Source of the DNA: Bdellovibrio bacteriovorus
Lineage (GTDB): Bacteria; Bdellovibrionota; Bdellovibrionia; Bdellovibrionales; Bdellovibrionaceae
Direction: 5' to 3'
NCBI RefSeq assembly: GCF_002208115.1
Contig: NZ_CP020946.1
Span: 1,054,001 to 1,118,000 of the forward strand
Length of the DNA: 64,000 nt
In this document: positions 8,287-16,326 of the stretch, in pieces
How the letters are laid out: the number at the start of each line of letters is the position of its first letter
Position numbering within the stretch: position 1 is the stretch's first letter
Position numbers and translations under genes: made by a program
The notes under the pieces: generated by a model
The model's input: only the letters and a program-made list of their open reading frames with translations
Told to the model about the DNA's origin: nothing
Databases searched by the model: none

Positions 8287-8302
8287 ATGGAGTAGAGTCC
8301 AT
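8287..8302. promoter_or_regulatory. Dyad similar to the MerR operator
   Basis: ATGGAGTAGAGTCCAT matches the 6566-6581 dyad at 14 of 16 positions and keeps its outer ATGGA/TCCAT symmetry. It lies 41 bp upstream of the second small HTH gene. It may be a second target of the MerR protein or a chance likeness. Confidence 0.3.
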
Positions 8303-8343
8303 GGGCTCCATAATAATAATACTTTAACTCCTTAGGAGAGTGT

Positions 8344-8607
8344 ATGCCTCTCGCCAGATTCCTCAAGAATAAGCGGACGTGTGCAGCTTTGACTCAGCTT
8401 GAAGTTGGACAGCGTTTGGGTTTTCACAAGTCACAGTTTGTTTCAAGTATGGAGAGGGGAACCAGCCGTCCTCCTATTCGGGTCCTTAAGAAAATGTGCG
8501 AGATCTATCAAATTCCTGAAACGGAGATGAGAAAGGCATATGTCCACAATGCCGTCGTTAAAGCCGAAGCACGCGCCTGCGACGACTGGGATAACGAGGA
8601 TCATTAA
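8344..8607 (+). CDS. Small XRE-type HTH regulator, paralog 2
   Basis: 87 residues with the same plan as the gene at 7213. The core TQLEVGQRLGFHKSQF is identical, followed by VSSMERGTSRPPIRVLKKMC. The C-terminal segment (VVKAEARACDDWDNEDH) is more acidic than in paralog 1. ATG at 8344 follows TTAGGAGAGTGT, a good SD. The DNA is also highly similar to the other copies, pointing to recent duplication. It would act as a dimeric DNA-binding repressor. Nothing in the sequence indicates a ligand. Confidence 0.85.
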   Translation: MPLARFLKNKRTCAALTQLEVGQRLGFHKSQFVSSMERGTSRPPIRVLKKMCEIYQIPETEMRKAYVHNAVVKAEARACDDWDNEDH

Positions 8608-8706
8608 TCTCGCTTCAGCCAGGGTCATGAATTCCGCCCGTGCTGGGTTTGTTCATGACTCGAATTTACACTTTTGCTAAATTGGATGTCAGGAGCTGGC
8701 CACGCC

Positions 8707-9195
8707 ATGAAACATCCACTGAATGATCTTTACTGGATCGAAGATCTGCTGCCCCCGGGTTATGAGTGTCTGCCCAAGCACGGCGGCTTAGCTTATTATC
8801 TGGATATGAAGCTTGTGCTGATTCTGGTCGAGCGCAAAGGCCTTTATGAACACAAGGGCGTCAGTTATCCTTTTGAGCTGTGGAATGGATGCATCATCCC
8901 GGTTGAAAAGAAAAAGCAAAATGCTTTCTTTCTGAAATACCTGTTTTTGGAAAATCACCCGGCGAACAAGGACTGGTTGTATATTCCAGCCCAGTCCGAG
9001 GATTTTGAAGAAGAGGTCAAACAACTGATGCGGGAAATCAGCAAAGGCAATCCGTTGTTGGGCCTTCCCGTGAAATCCAGCTTGTCTGAAAAAGCCGAAA
9101 CAGCTTCCGCGAAGAAAACTCCGCGGAAAGCCAAGACCGACAAGAAGAAGGAAAATGCCTTCTTCCTTTCCATCGCCAAGAAAACCGGAAAATAA
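8707..9195 (+). CDS. Conserved-looking cytoplasmic protein, possibly TfoX-like fold
   Basis: 162 residues from ATG at 8707, 11 bases after AGGAG; an upstream ATG at 8686 or TTG at 8674 is possible. Residues 1-110 form a compact alpha/beta domain (GYECLPKHGGLAYYLDMKLV, then a run of beta strands). This recalls TfoX N-terminal or MmcQ/YjbR-like domains, but the match is too weak for a firm call. Residues 120-162 are a lysine- and alanine-rich low-complexity tail (AKKTPRKAKTDKKKE) like histone-H1-type tails, which could bind nucleic acid. No signal peptide. Convergent with the alcohol dehydrogenase gene, 5 bp apart. Confidence 0.6.
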   Translation: MKHPLNDLYWIEDLLPPGYECLPKHGGLAYYLDMKLVLILVERKGLYEHKGVSYPFELWNGCIIPVEKKKQNAFFLKYLFLENHPANKDWLYIPAQSEDFEEEVKQLMREISKGNPLLGLPVKSSLSEKAETASAKKTPRKAKTDKKKENAFFLSIAKKTGK

Positions 9196-9200
9196 GCTTT

Positions 9201-10199
9201 CTATGGCAGCAGGGCCATGCGGGACTTGATTCGTCCGGCTTCCAGCTCATGCAGCCAGTGATTGACTTCTTTCATGGGAGCGGTCTGAACCTGAGGTTTG
9301 ATCTTTCCCTGCTCAATCAGCTCGTAAAGTTCCTGCATTTCAACGTGAGTCCCCCAGAAAGACGCCTGCACCTTGGTTTCAAAGGTGATGGCTGTCGCTG
9401 TCGTCAAGGGCACTTGTGCCGAACCCAAACCGATCAGCAGAATGGTGCCGCCGGGTTTTACAAAGTTCTGAGCATCTTTAAACGTGGACTCCAGTCCCAC
9501 AAAATCAACGACCACATCAAAGGACAGGGGTTGCAGCGAAGAGATCTGTTTGGAGTTTAAAACATTCTGCACGCCAAAAGATTTGGCCATCTCCAGATTC
9601 GCATCTTTTAAATCCACCGCTGTTACTTCCGCACCCAAAGCCAGAGCAATCTGAACGCCGTTCATCCCCAGACCGCCCAAACCGATCGCCAGCACTTTGG
9701 ATCCCAAGCCCACGCCACCTTTGGTTTTGATGGCATGATAAGGAGTCAGTACCGCGTCGGTGGCAACAGCCGCGATTTCGGGGCTGATGCCTTTGGGCAC
9801 CTTCACGATGTTGCGTGCGGGAACTTTCAGATATTCCGCATAGGCGCCATCTTGTCCCAGGCCGATGAAAGTTCTGCTGGGATCGTTGCACAGATTGTCG
9901 TGACCGGTGCGGCAATAGTTGCAATGACCGCAAGGGTTCGGGCCGTGGACGGCGTAAAGGTCCCCTGCAGAGTAGTTCTCAGTGACTTCCGAACCTTTTT
10001 CCACGACTTCACCGCAGGCTTCATGGCCCATGGTGAAAGTTTCTTTGTAAGGAACTTCACCATGCAGGACGTGCAGGTCGGAATGGCAAATGCCTGCCGC
10101 ACGGATTTTTAAAATAACATCCAAAGGGCCCGGAGTTGGTTTGGGAATATCAACAAGGGAAAGCTCTTTTTTTCCAGGAACGTATCTTGCGGCGAACAT
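9201..10199 (-). CDS. Zinc-dependent alcohol dehydrogenase (MDR family)
   Basis: 332 residues. The catalytic zinc ligands Cys38 (GICHSD) and His59/Glu60 (GHE) are present. The structural zinc lobe has four cysteines, Cys90, 93, 96 and 104 (CGHCNYCRTGHDNLC). The NAD(P)-binding Rossmann motif GLGGLG follows in the second half. This is the standard class that oxidises primary or secondary alcohols or reduces aldehydes. Similarity is closest to AdhP/AdhA-type bacterial enzymes, but substrate and cofactor choice are inferred. Monocistronic, with an SD (GAGGAGCAACT) just upstream of the ATG. Confidence 0.92.
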   Translation of the reverse strand: MFAARYVPGKKELSLVDIPKPTPGPLDVILKIRAAGICHSDLHVLHGEVPYKETFTMGHEACGEVVEKGSEVTENYSAGDLYAVHGPNPCGHCNYCRTGHDNLCNDPSRTFIGLGQDGAYAEYLKVPARNIVKVPKGISPEIAAVATDAVLTPYHAIKTKGGVGLGSKVLAIGLGGLGMNGVQIALALGAEVTAVDLKDANLEMAKSFGVQNVLNSKQISSLQPLSFDVVVDFVGLESTFKDAQNFVKPGGTILLIGLGSAQVPLTTATAITFETKVQASFWGTHVEMQELYELIEQGKIKPQVQTAPMKEVNHWLHELEAGRIKSRMALLP

Positions 10200-10429
10200 A
10201 GTTGCTCCTCTGATAAAGATTCTTGTCTTCTCATGGTCTCATTGCTCGAGTGCGCAGGTGAATTAATAATATTTGTGGGGCGTTGGAATGACAAAAATCA
10301 GATTGCTGGAATTTTATTAAAAGTGGGAAATCGCCCAGATTCCGCGTTTCTTCATCGCCTGTTTGGGTTATAAATTCGAGTTCTATAGCATTTTATTTCG
10401 CAAATATTTCGACTCATTAAGGAAGGTAT

Positions 10430-10699
10430 ATGAGCATCGGAAAGTTTCTTAGAGACAAAAGGGCCAATGCAGCTTTGACTCAACTTGAAGTGGGCCGGCG
10501 TTTGGGCTTTCATAAATCGCAGTTTATTTCCAGTATGGAAAGGGGAACGAGTCGGCCTCCGATTCAGGTTTTGAAACGGATGTGCGCAATCTATCGGATC
10601 TCTGAAGAAGAAATGAAGCAAGTTTATTTGAGTAGTGCCGTCCGCGCCGCCGAAGCCCGGGCTCTTGCCGAGTGGGATAAAGCCAGCTGTGAACTATAG
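10430..10699 (+). CDS. Small XRE-type HTH regulator, paralog 3
   Basis: 89 residues, nearly the same as the proteins at 7213 and 8344 (TQLEVGRRLGFHKSQFISSM, then ERGTSRPPIQVLKRMC). The C-terminal tail reads VRAAEARALAEWDKASCEL. ATG at 10430 has AAGGAAGG seven bases upstream. It lies directly upstream of the NO reductase gene but about 170 bp away, with an FNR-type site between them, so the two are probably transcribed separately. Whether it regulates the reductase is unknown. Confidence 0.85.
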   Translation: MSIGKFLRDKRANAALTQLEVGRRLGFHKSQFISSMERGTSRPPIQVLKRMCAIYRISEEEMKQVYLSSAVRAAEARALAEWDKASCEL

Positions 10700-10728
10700 T
10701 CTAAGACCCGGGTGTATATTCTTAGATA

Positions 10729-10742
10729 TTGATGTCAATCAA
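10729..10742 (+). promoter_or_regulatory. Perfect FNR/DNR-type box upstream of the NO reductase gene
   Basis: TTGAT-GTCA-ATCAA matches the FNR/CRP-family consensus at all ten defined positions. A TATTTT hexamer at 10765-10770 stands where the -10 of a class II promoter should be (box centre about 41.5 bp before a start near 10777). This predicts activation of the reductase under low oxygen or NO. Confidence 0.8.
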
Positions 10743-10870
10743 GACTCTTCCATCAATTTAGGTCTATTTTCATGTCGAAACCGCGTTTGCGGAACGGCAG
10801 AGTCGTACAGAAACTCTTGCGAATTCGGCCATCATGACTTTGTTTAGTAGCTGAATATGGAGAAGATAAA

Positions 10871-13168
10871 ATGAGCAGCATGAAAAAACTTTGGATCGCG
10901 TTCGGTGTAGTGGTTGGGACCTCTTTTGCGGTCTTACTTTTCTACGGTGTTGAGATCTATCGGGAAGCACCACCGATTCCTGATAACGTCGTCACATCTG
11001 CCGGTGAGACCTTATTCACCGGCGAAGACATTTTAAATGGCCAAAACGTCTGGCAGTCCATGGGCGGGCAGGAGGTCGGATCGATTTGGGGTCATGGTGC
11101 TTATGTGGCGCCGGATTGGACGGCCGACTGGCTTCACCGCGAAGCTGTTTTTATTTTAGACAGATGGTCCAATGCCGAGTTCGGTAAATCCTACGAGAGT
11201 TTGGGCGAGGAACAAAAGTCTGCTTTGGTGGCGCGCTTGAAAAAAGAAATGCGCACCAACACCTATAGCAAAGAAAGCGGTGTGCTGACGGTCTCTGCCG
11301 TTCGCAAAGATGCGATGGATGCAAACAATGCGCACTATCGCTCTTTGTTCATGGATGATCCAGAACTAAAGAATTTGCGCGAAGCGTATGCCATTCCCGC
11401 AAATTCAATCCGCGATCAGGATCGAATGCGCCAGATGAATGCCTTTTTCTTCTGGGCTTCCTGGGCGGCGGTCACCGAGCGTCCTGGTCACAGCATCACA
11501 TATACCAACAACTGGCCTCCGGACAAATTGATTGGCAATGAACCGACGGGTTCGATGCTGCTCTGGACCGGGTTCAGCGTCATTATTTTGCTCGCAGGTG
11601 TTGGAGCCTTGGCGCTTTACTATGCGGCTCAACGTGAAGAAGAGCCCAGCTCCGTAAGTTTGCCGGAAAAAGATCCTTTGCTGGGACTTAATCCCACGCC
11701 GTCGATGTCGGCAACCTTGAAGTACTTTTGGGTGGTGACCGCCCTGATTGTGGTGCAGGTGATTCTGGGTGCGGTGGCCGCCCACTATGCGGTGGAAGGT
11801 GACGGTTTTTATGGCATCCCTCTGTCCGATTTCCTGCCATATTCCGTGACACGCACCTGGCACGTGCAAATGGGTATTTTCTGGATCGCAACTTCGTGGC
11901 TGGCTACGGGATTATTTATTGGTCCGGCGATCTCAGAGTATGAACCCAAGTTCCAGAGATTCGGGGTGAATTTCCTTTTCATTGCTTTGCTGGTGATTGT
12001 CGTAGGTTCCATGGCGGGACAATGGTTCGGGGTCATGCAGAAGCTGGATCTGGTGCAGAACTTCTGGTTCGGACACCAAGGGTATGAATATGTGGATCTG
12101 GGGCGCTTTTGGCAGGCATTCCTGCTGATTGGCCTGTTCTTATGGTTGTTCCTGATGGTGCGCTCGGTTTGGCCGGCGTTCAAAAAGGCGCAAGAGTCTC
12201 GGCACTTGCTGGCGCTGTTCCTGATATCCTGTGCCGCCATTGCGTTGTTCTATGGTGCAGGCATGATGTGGGGCCGTCATACAAATCTAGCAGTGGCCGA
12301 GTACTGGAGATGGTGGGTCGTACATTTGTGGGTTGAGGGCTTCTTTGAGGTCTTTGCAACTGTCGTCATTGCTTTTCTGTTTGTGCGAATGGGATTGGTC
12401 AACGTCAAGCTGGCGTCCAGCACGGTTCTGTTCTCAACAGTGATCTTTCTGTTCGGGGGCATTCTGGGGACCTTCCACCATTTGTACTTTACCGGAACTC
12501 CCACGGCAGTGCTGGCGCTCGGAGCCTCTTTCAGTGCGCTGGAATGTGTGCCGTTGGTGCTGATGGGTTTTGAGGCATATCACAATCTGAAGCTGGGTAA
12601 ATCGACGGAATGGTTAAAGGCCTACAAGTGGCCCATCTATTGCTTCGTATCAGTGGCGTTCTGGAATTTCCTGGGGGCTGGTATCTTTGGCTTCTTGATC
12701 AATCCGCCCATTGCCCTTTATTATATGCAAGGGTTGAACACGACTCCACTGCATGGGCACACCGCTTTGTTCGGGGTTTACGGCATGCTGGGAATCGGGC
12801 TGATGCTGTTTGTTCTAAAAGGTCTTGCCGCGCGAAACGAGTGGCGCGACGGTGTTATTGGCTTTGCATTCTGGAGCATCAATATTGGATTGCTACTAAT
12901 GGCGCTGTTAAGTTTGTTGCCTCTGGGTCTGCTGCAGACAATGGCCAGTGTGGAGCACGGGCTTTGGTATGCTAGGTCGGCAGAATTCATGCAGACGGAC
13001 CTGTTGGACATCATTCGTTGGCTGCGAGTCATCGGGGATACTGTCTTTGCATTGGGCGCCCTGGCTTTGGGGTGGTTTGTAATTGGTCTAAAAACCGGAC
13101 ATTCCCTGAAAAAGACGGTGGATCTTTCCCAGACAACCTATCCAAGTTCCGCTCCGAAAAAACGATAA
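10871..13168 (+). CDS. norZ: Quinol-dependent nitric oxide reductase (single-subunit qNOR)
   Basis: 765 residues, the normal length for single-chain qNOR. It has an N-terminal membrane helix, a hydrophilic domain of about 190 residues replacing the cytochrome c subunit (QSMGGQEVGSIWGHGAYVAPDW), and then about 12 membrane helices of the heme-copper oxidase fold. Conserved histidines are visible in TRTWHVQMGIFW, FHHLYFTG and PLHGHTALFGVYG, the heme and non-heme iron ligands of this family. It reduces two NO to N2O using menaquinol, for detoxification or respiration. SD GGAGAAGATAAA precedes the ATG. The FNR box at 10729 indicates oxygen/NO control. Together with nrfH it suggests nitrogen-oxide handling. 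Confidence 0.95.
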   Translation: MSSMKKLWIAFGVVVGTSFAVLLFYGVEIYREAPPIPDNVVTSAGETLFTGEDILNGQNVWQSMGGQEVGSIWGHGAYVAPDWTADWLHREAVFILDRWSNAEFGKSYESLGEEQKSALVARLKKEMRTNTYSKESGVLTVSAVRKDAMDANNAHYRSLFMDDPELKNLREAYAIPANSIRDQDRMRQMNAFFFWASWAAVTERPGHSITYTNNWPPDKLIGNEPTGSMLLWTGFSVIILLAGVGALALYYAAQREEEPSSVSLPEKDPLLGLNPTPSMSATLKYFWVVTALIVVQVILGAVAAHYAVEGDGFYGIPLSDFLPYSVTRTWHVQMGIFWIATSWLATGLFIGPAISEYEPKFQRFGVNFLFIALLVIVVGSMAGQWFGVMQKLDLVQNFWFGHQGYEYVDLGRFWQAFLLIGLFLWLFLMVRSVWPAFKKAQESRHLLALFLISCAAIALFYGAGMMWGRHTNLAVAEYWRWWVVHLWVEGFFEVFATVVIAFLFVRMGLVNVKLASSTVLFSTVIFLFGGILGTFHHLYFTGTPTAVLALGASFSALECVPLVLMGFEAYHNLKLGKSTEWLKAYKWPIYCFVSVAFWNFLGAGIFGFLINPPIALYYMQGLNTTPLHGHTALFGVYGMLGIGLMLFVLKGLAARNEWRDGVIGFAFWSINIGLLLMALLSLLPLGLLQTMASVEHGLWYARSAEFMQTDLLDIIRWLRVIGDTVFALGALALGWFVIGLKTGHSLKKTVDLSQTTYPSSAPKKR

Positions 13169-13174
13169 ACTCGT

Positions 13175-13207
13175 CAGGGCTTTTTGTGACTGCAAAGAGC
13201 CTTTTTG
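13175..13207 (+). terminator. Terminator after norZ
   Basis: An imperfect hairpin (AGGGCTTT pairing with AAAGAGCCT) is followed by CTTTTTG shortly after the norZ stop codon. Confidence 0.55.
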
Positions 13208-13229
13208 TTCTTTTCCTTTGTGATTCCGC

Positions 13230-13243
13230 TTGATAGAAATCAG
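13230..13243. promoter_or_regulatory. Near-consensus FNR-type box upstream of the DoxX-like gene
   Basis: TTGAT-AGAA-ATCAG matches nine of ten FNR consensus positions. It lies only 17 bp before the ATG at 13261, too close for class II activation of that gene unless the site represses or the start is further downstream. Confidence 0.35.
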
Positions 13244-13260
13244 GCATAAGGAATCTTACG

Positions 13261-13680
13261 ATGAAATCCAAAATCAAACTGTTTCTGAGAATTCTGCTCG
13301 GCGCTTTTCTAGTGTATGCTGGGACCGGACATTTGACATGGCTTCGCACCGAGTTCTTGGCTCAAGTTCCGAAGTGGCAGCCTTTTGACCCCGATTTCGT
13401 GGTGGTGGCTTCAGGAGTCGTTGAAATTTTGCTGGGCCTTAGTTTCCTGTTTCTGACCCGCTATAAAGCGCAGGTCGGAGTTGTCGGGGGGCTGTTTTTC
13501 ATTGCGATTTTTCCTGGGAACATAAATCAGTACGTCTACCAGATTGATGCCTTTGGTTTGAATACGGACAAGGCAAGGTTGATTCGCTTGTTCTTTCAAC
13601 CGGTCTTGGTGGCTTGGTCCCTGTGGTGTACTGGTGGTTGGGACTATTTGAAGGCGCAGTGGCGTCGTCGAGGGACGTAA
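13261..13680 (+). CDS. DoxX-like small integral membrane protein
   Basis: 139 residues with four hydrophobic segments (about 6-24, 44-64, 70-88 and 107-126). The first ends in YAGTGHLTWLRTEFLAQVP, a typical opening of DoxX/DoxD-like proteins. Members are linked to quinone-dependent redox and stress tolerance, but this protein's role is unknown. SD AAGGAATCTTACG precedes the ATG. It follows norZ on the same strand after a terminator, and has a near-consensus FNR box just upstream, so it may share oxygen/NO control. Confidence 0.75.
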   Translation: MKSKIKLFLRILLGAFLVYAGTGHLTWLRTEFLAQVPKWQPFDPDFVVVASGVVEILLGLSFLFLTRYKAQVGVVGGLFFIAIFPGNINQYVYQIDAFGLNTDKARLIRLFFQPVLVAWSLWCTGGWDYLKAQWRRRGT

Positions 13681-13753
13681 AACGTCGTTTTTTCAGGTTT
13701 AAATGAAAATAATAGGTCTGCAGGCTTGGCGCATTTTTCGCTAGTCAAAGGGA

Positions 13754-14740
13754 ATGGTTCTAAGTCGTTTAAAAGCCGTTTTCATTTTGGTTATGGGTCT
13801 GGTGGTCAGCCTGTGGGGCAGGGCCGCGGATCTGACGCCGGCTTTTCATAAGACCTACGCCAATAATTCGCTGCTGACTGTGGAAGAGCAAATCCTGCTG
13901 CGCCAATTTGATTTCTATCTGGTGCCGGGCATTTTGTCTGAAGCTTTTTTGCAAGCGGACGATCGATCTTCGGTCAGTTTTGCACGCCTGACTGGCGATT
14001 ACCTGGGGGCTCAGCAAGAGCTGTTGCAGAAAGTTTATAAATTTAATTCCGTCCGCCTTTCCAGCTCTTCCAAATCAGTCAAAGAAATCAAAGAAAACAT
14101 CCGCAAGGCTTTAAATCAGTCCGTCGATGCCGGCAGAAAAGCGGTGTTTTTAACTCACTCCTTGGGTGGTTTGGCTTTGCTCGAAGAACTGGTGGATTCT
14201 TCCAACCTCAGGGACGTTGTGGCGGGGATCGTGTTCCTGCAAAGCCCTTTCAGGGGTTCGCCGATTGCTGATGCGTATTTTGATAATCCAATTTATCTGG
14301 ATAAACTGCTGGGTACGGTGATTCCATTCTTTAACACTTCGCCAGACACCATTCGTTATCTGGGAACCTCCAGCCGTTCGCAGTTTATGAAAGAAAACTT
14401 CGAGGCAATCACCGCGATCACAAACATTCCCATGATCACTGTCGGCGGCGTTGTAAACGGGCAGAAGAGTCTGTTCACCCCCGCGGTCAATATCATGGCG
14501 ATGGGCTGTCTGGAAAAAGTCTTCGGTCAGTGTGTGGTTCGTCTGTATTCGGGCCCGTATGATCTTAGCGATGGCATGGTGCCTTTTGAAAGCTCAAAAC
14601 TTCCAGGCGTGGACTTTGTTCGGCTGGATGGCGCAGACCACGGTGAAACGGTCGTGAATATACCGTTTCAACGATACGACAAGGCCCGCACTACGACCAC
14701 CTTGCTGCGCTTGCTGCTGCCGTCCTTGAATCCGCTTTAG
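13754..14740 (+). CDS. Exported alpha/beta-hydrolase (lipase/PGAP1-like)
   Basis: 328 residues with a signal peptide (about 1-24). The nucleophile elbow THSLGG places Ser136 in a GxSxG-like turn whose first Gly is Thr. Candidates for the acid and base are an Asp in YDLSDGMVP and the His in LDGADHGETV near the C-terminus, the usual order. The fold resembles lipases or PGAP1-like esterases; the substrate is unknown, but a secreted lipid or polyester hydrolase is likely. The gene ends 4 bp into the convergent HAD gene. No SD is obvious before the ATG. Confidence 0.75.
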   Translation: MVLSRLKAVFILVMGLVVSLWGRAADLTPAFHKTYANNSLLTVEEQILLRQFDFYLVPGILSEAFLQADDRSSVSFARLTGDYLGAQQELLQKVYKFNSVRLSSSSKSVKEIKENIRKALNQSVDAGRKAVFLTHSLGGLALLEELVDSSNLRDVVAGIVFLQSPFRGSPIADAYFDNPIYLDKLLGTVIPFFNTSPDTIRYLGTSSRSQFMKENFEAITAITNIPMITVGGVVNGQKSLFTPAVNIMAMGCLEKVFGQCVVRLYSGPYDLSDGMVPFESSKLPGVDFVRLDGADHGETVVNIPFQRYDKARTTTTLLRLLLPSLNPL

Positions 14741-15342
14741 CGAGTGTGAATCAGGCTGTAGTCCTCGGTGACTTTCAGGCAGTTCATGCCGGCGGTGTGA
14801 GCCGCTTCAATTCCCAAAACAGCATCCTCAAACGCCAGGCAGTCCGTCGGGGCGATATTGACTTTCGCCGCTGCCAGTAAGAAACAATCCGGCGCAGGTT
14901 TGCCTTGGGAATAGTCCTCTGCGCACACCCATGTGTCGAAGTACTTTTGAATGCCCAGTTGATTCATCGTCAGTTCGACGATCTTGCGGCGGCTGCCGGT
15001 GACAATCGCCATCGGGATCTTGCCATGATAGTGCTCGATGATTTCCATCACCGAAGCTATCGTGGTGACATCGTTTAAAGAAGCCAGATAGTGGGCCTCT
15101 TTTTCTTTTACAAACTGCTCAGGGTTGATTTCGGTCTTATGCAGCTCGTTCATCATCTCAACAATTCTCGCCGTGGGGCGGCCCGCCCAGGACAGGTGCT
15201 GCTCGCGGCTGAGTGTCAGGTCATATTTATCCAGGGCCTTGTTCCAAGCGGCCAGGTGCGCCGGCATGGTGTCGGCAACAGTGCCATCGAAGTCAAACAG
15301 CAGGGCTTTAAAAGAGTGCTCAGGAAAGAAATGATGAAGCAT
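14737..15342 (-). CDS. HAD-superfamily sugar-phosphatase/beta-phosphoglucomutase-like hydrolase
   Basis: 201 residues with the four HAD motifs. Motif I is LLFDFDGTVADT (Asp17 nucleophile, Asp19), motif II is IVTGSRR, motif III is the Lys in SQGKPAPDCF, and motif IV is FEDAVLGIEAA. The cap is the small helical type (about residues 30-90), as in beta-phosphoglucomutase and YqaB-like phosphatases. It should act on a small phosphorylated metabolite in the cytoplasm; phosphatase and mutase cannot be told apart here. Monocistronic. Confidence 0.9.
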   Translation of the reverse strand: MLHHFFPEHSFKALLFDFDGTVADTMPAHLAAWNKALDKYDLTLSREQHLSWAGRPTARIVEMMNELHKTEINPEQFVKEKEAHYLASLNDVTTIASVMEIIEHYHGKIPMAIVTGSRRKIVELTMNQLGIQKYFDTWVCAEDYSQGKPAPDCFLLAAAKVNIAPTDCLAFEDAVLGIEAAHTAGMNCLKVTEDYSLIHTR

Positions 15343-15417
15343 GGATGGATTCTCCGAATCAGAAATTAAATCTATCAGTTCGTTTTTAATAGTACTATCC
15401 TTTATTGGGGAGCATTT

Positions 15418-16326
15418 ATGAAATACGCCAGACTATGGATCGGTTTGCAGTTGGTTTTAACGGGTTCCTTTGCTATGGCCGGTGCGCCAGAGGCACAACG
15501 GGTGGCCGTCGAGGCACCGGAGTGCAAGTCCATCCGGCCGTTTTATTGGGAAGTCGGAAATTCTCAAGGACTTCTTGCCGCAGGATCGCCGGGAAAAAAG
15601 TATGAACGCAAAGATGAAATGAAGGTCGCCTCGGCTTCGAAGTGGATTTTCGCAGCCTACTATGTCGAAGTAAAAAAAGGCCTGTTGGCAGAACAGGACA
15701 AGAATTTGCTTCTGATGCGCGGGGGGTATGATCAGTTCAATGTCATTCCATGTGCTTTGCGCCTGACCGTAGAGGCCTGCTTCCAGGCCCGCAGCAACAG
15801 CACGGTGAACCCCGCCCATGTCGGTAAGTTCTATTACGGCGGGGGCAGTGCTCAGGCTTTGGCAGTGAATGCGGGCTTGGGAAAGTTGAACCGCAAAAAA
15901 CTGAGCCAAGAAATCGAAAGCACCCTGAAGAACAAATTCAGACTCAGTTATCCGAACCTGGCCTTGGCCGGTGGGGCGGAAATGAGTGCGGAAAATTATG
16001 CCCGCTTCCTGCAGGAAATACTGAAAGGCACGTATCTGATCAAGGATATGTTGGGGGCCGATGCGATTTGTACCAGTCCTGCCACCTGCAAGCAGGCCGC
16101 ATTTTCTCCGGCCAAAGAGGACTGGAAGTATTCTTACCATCACTGGGTTGAAACCAACGGCAGTCAGGTCGAGGCCTACAGCAGTCCAGGGGCCTTTGGC
16201 TTTTATCCCTGGATCAGCGCTGATAAAAAGACTTACGGAATCGTGGCCCGCGAAGGGCGGGGCGAGCAGGCGTACTGGGACTCGGTCCAGTGCGGGCGCG
16301 CGATTCGCAAGGCTTATTTCAAGTAA
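15418..16326 (+). CDS. Exported serine hydrolase, beta-lactamase/PBP-like fold
   Basis: 302 residues with a signal peptide (about 1-22). Residues 72-75, Ser-Ala-Ser-Lys in VASASKWIFAAYYV, form an SxxK motif at the start of a helix as in penicillin-binding proteins and class A/C beta-lactamases. LAGGAEMSAENYARFL matches the conserved GG...sxxDlarf segment of class C-like proteins. Four to six cysteines suggest disulfides. A clear KTG box is not seen. It may be a peptidoglycan peptidase or esterase in the periplasm, and activity is unproven. Its last 13 bp overlap the convergent TPR gene. Confidence 0.7.
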   Translation: MKYARLWIGLQLVLTGSFAMAGAPEAQRVAVEAPECKSIRPFYWEVGNSQGLLAAGSPGKKYERKDEMKVASASKWIFAAYYVEVKKGLLAEQDKNLLLMRGGYDQFNVIPCALRLTVEACFQARSNSTVNPAHVGKFYYGGGSAQALAVNAGLGKLNRKKLSQEIESTLKNKFRLSYPNLALAGGAEMSAENYARFLQEILKGTYLIKDMLGADAICTSPATCKQAAFSPAKEDWKYSYHHWVETNGSQVEAYSSPGAFGFYPWISADKKTYGIVAREGRGEQAYWDSVQCGRAIRKAYFK

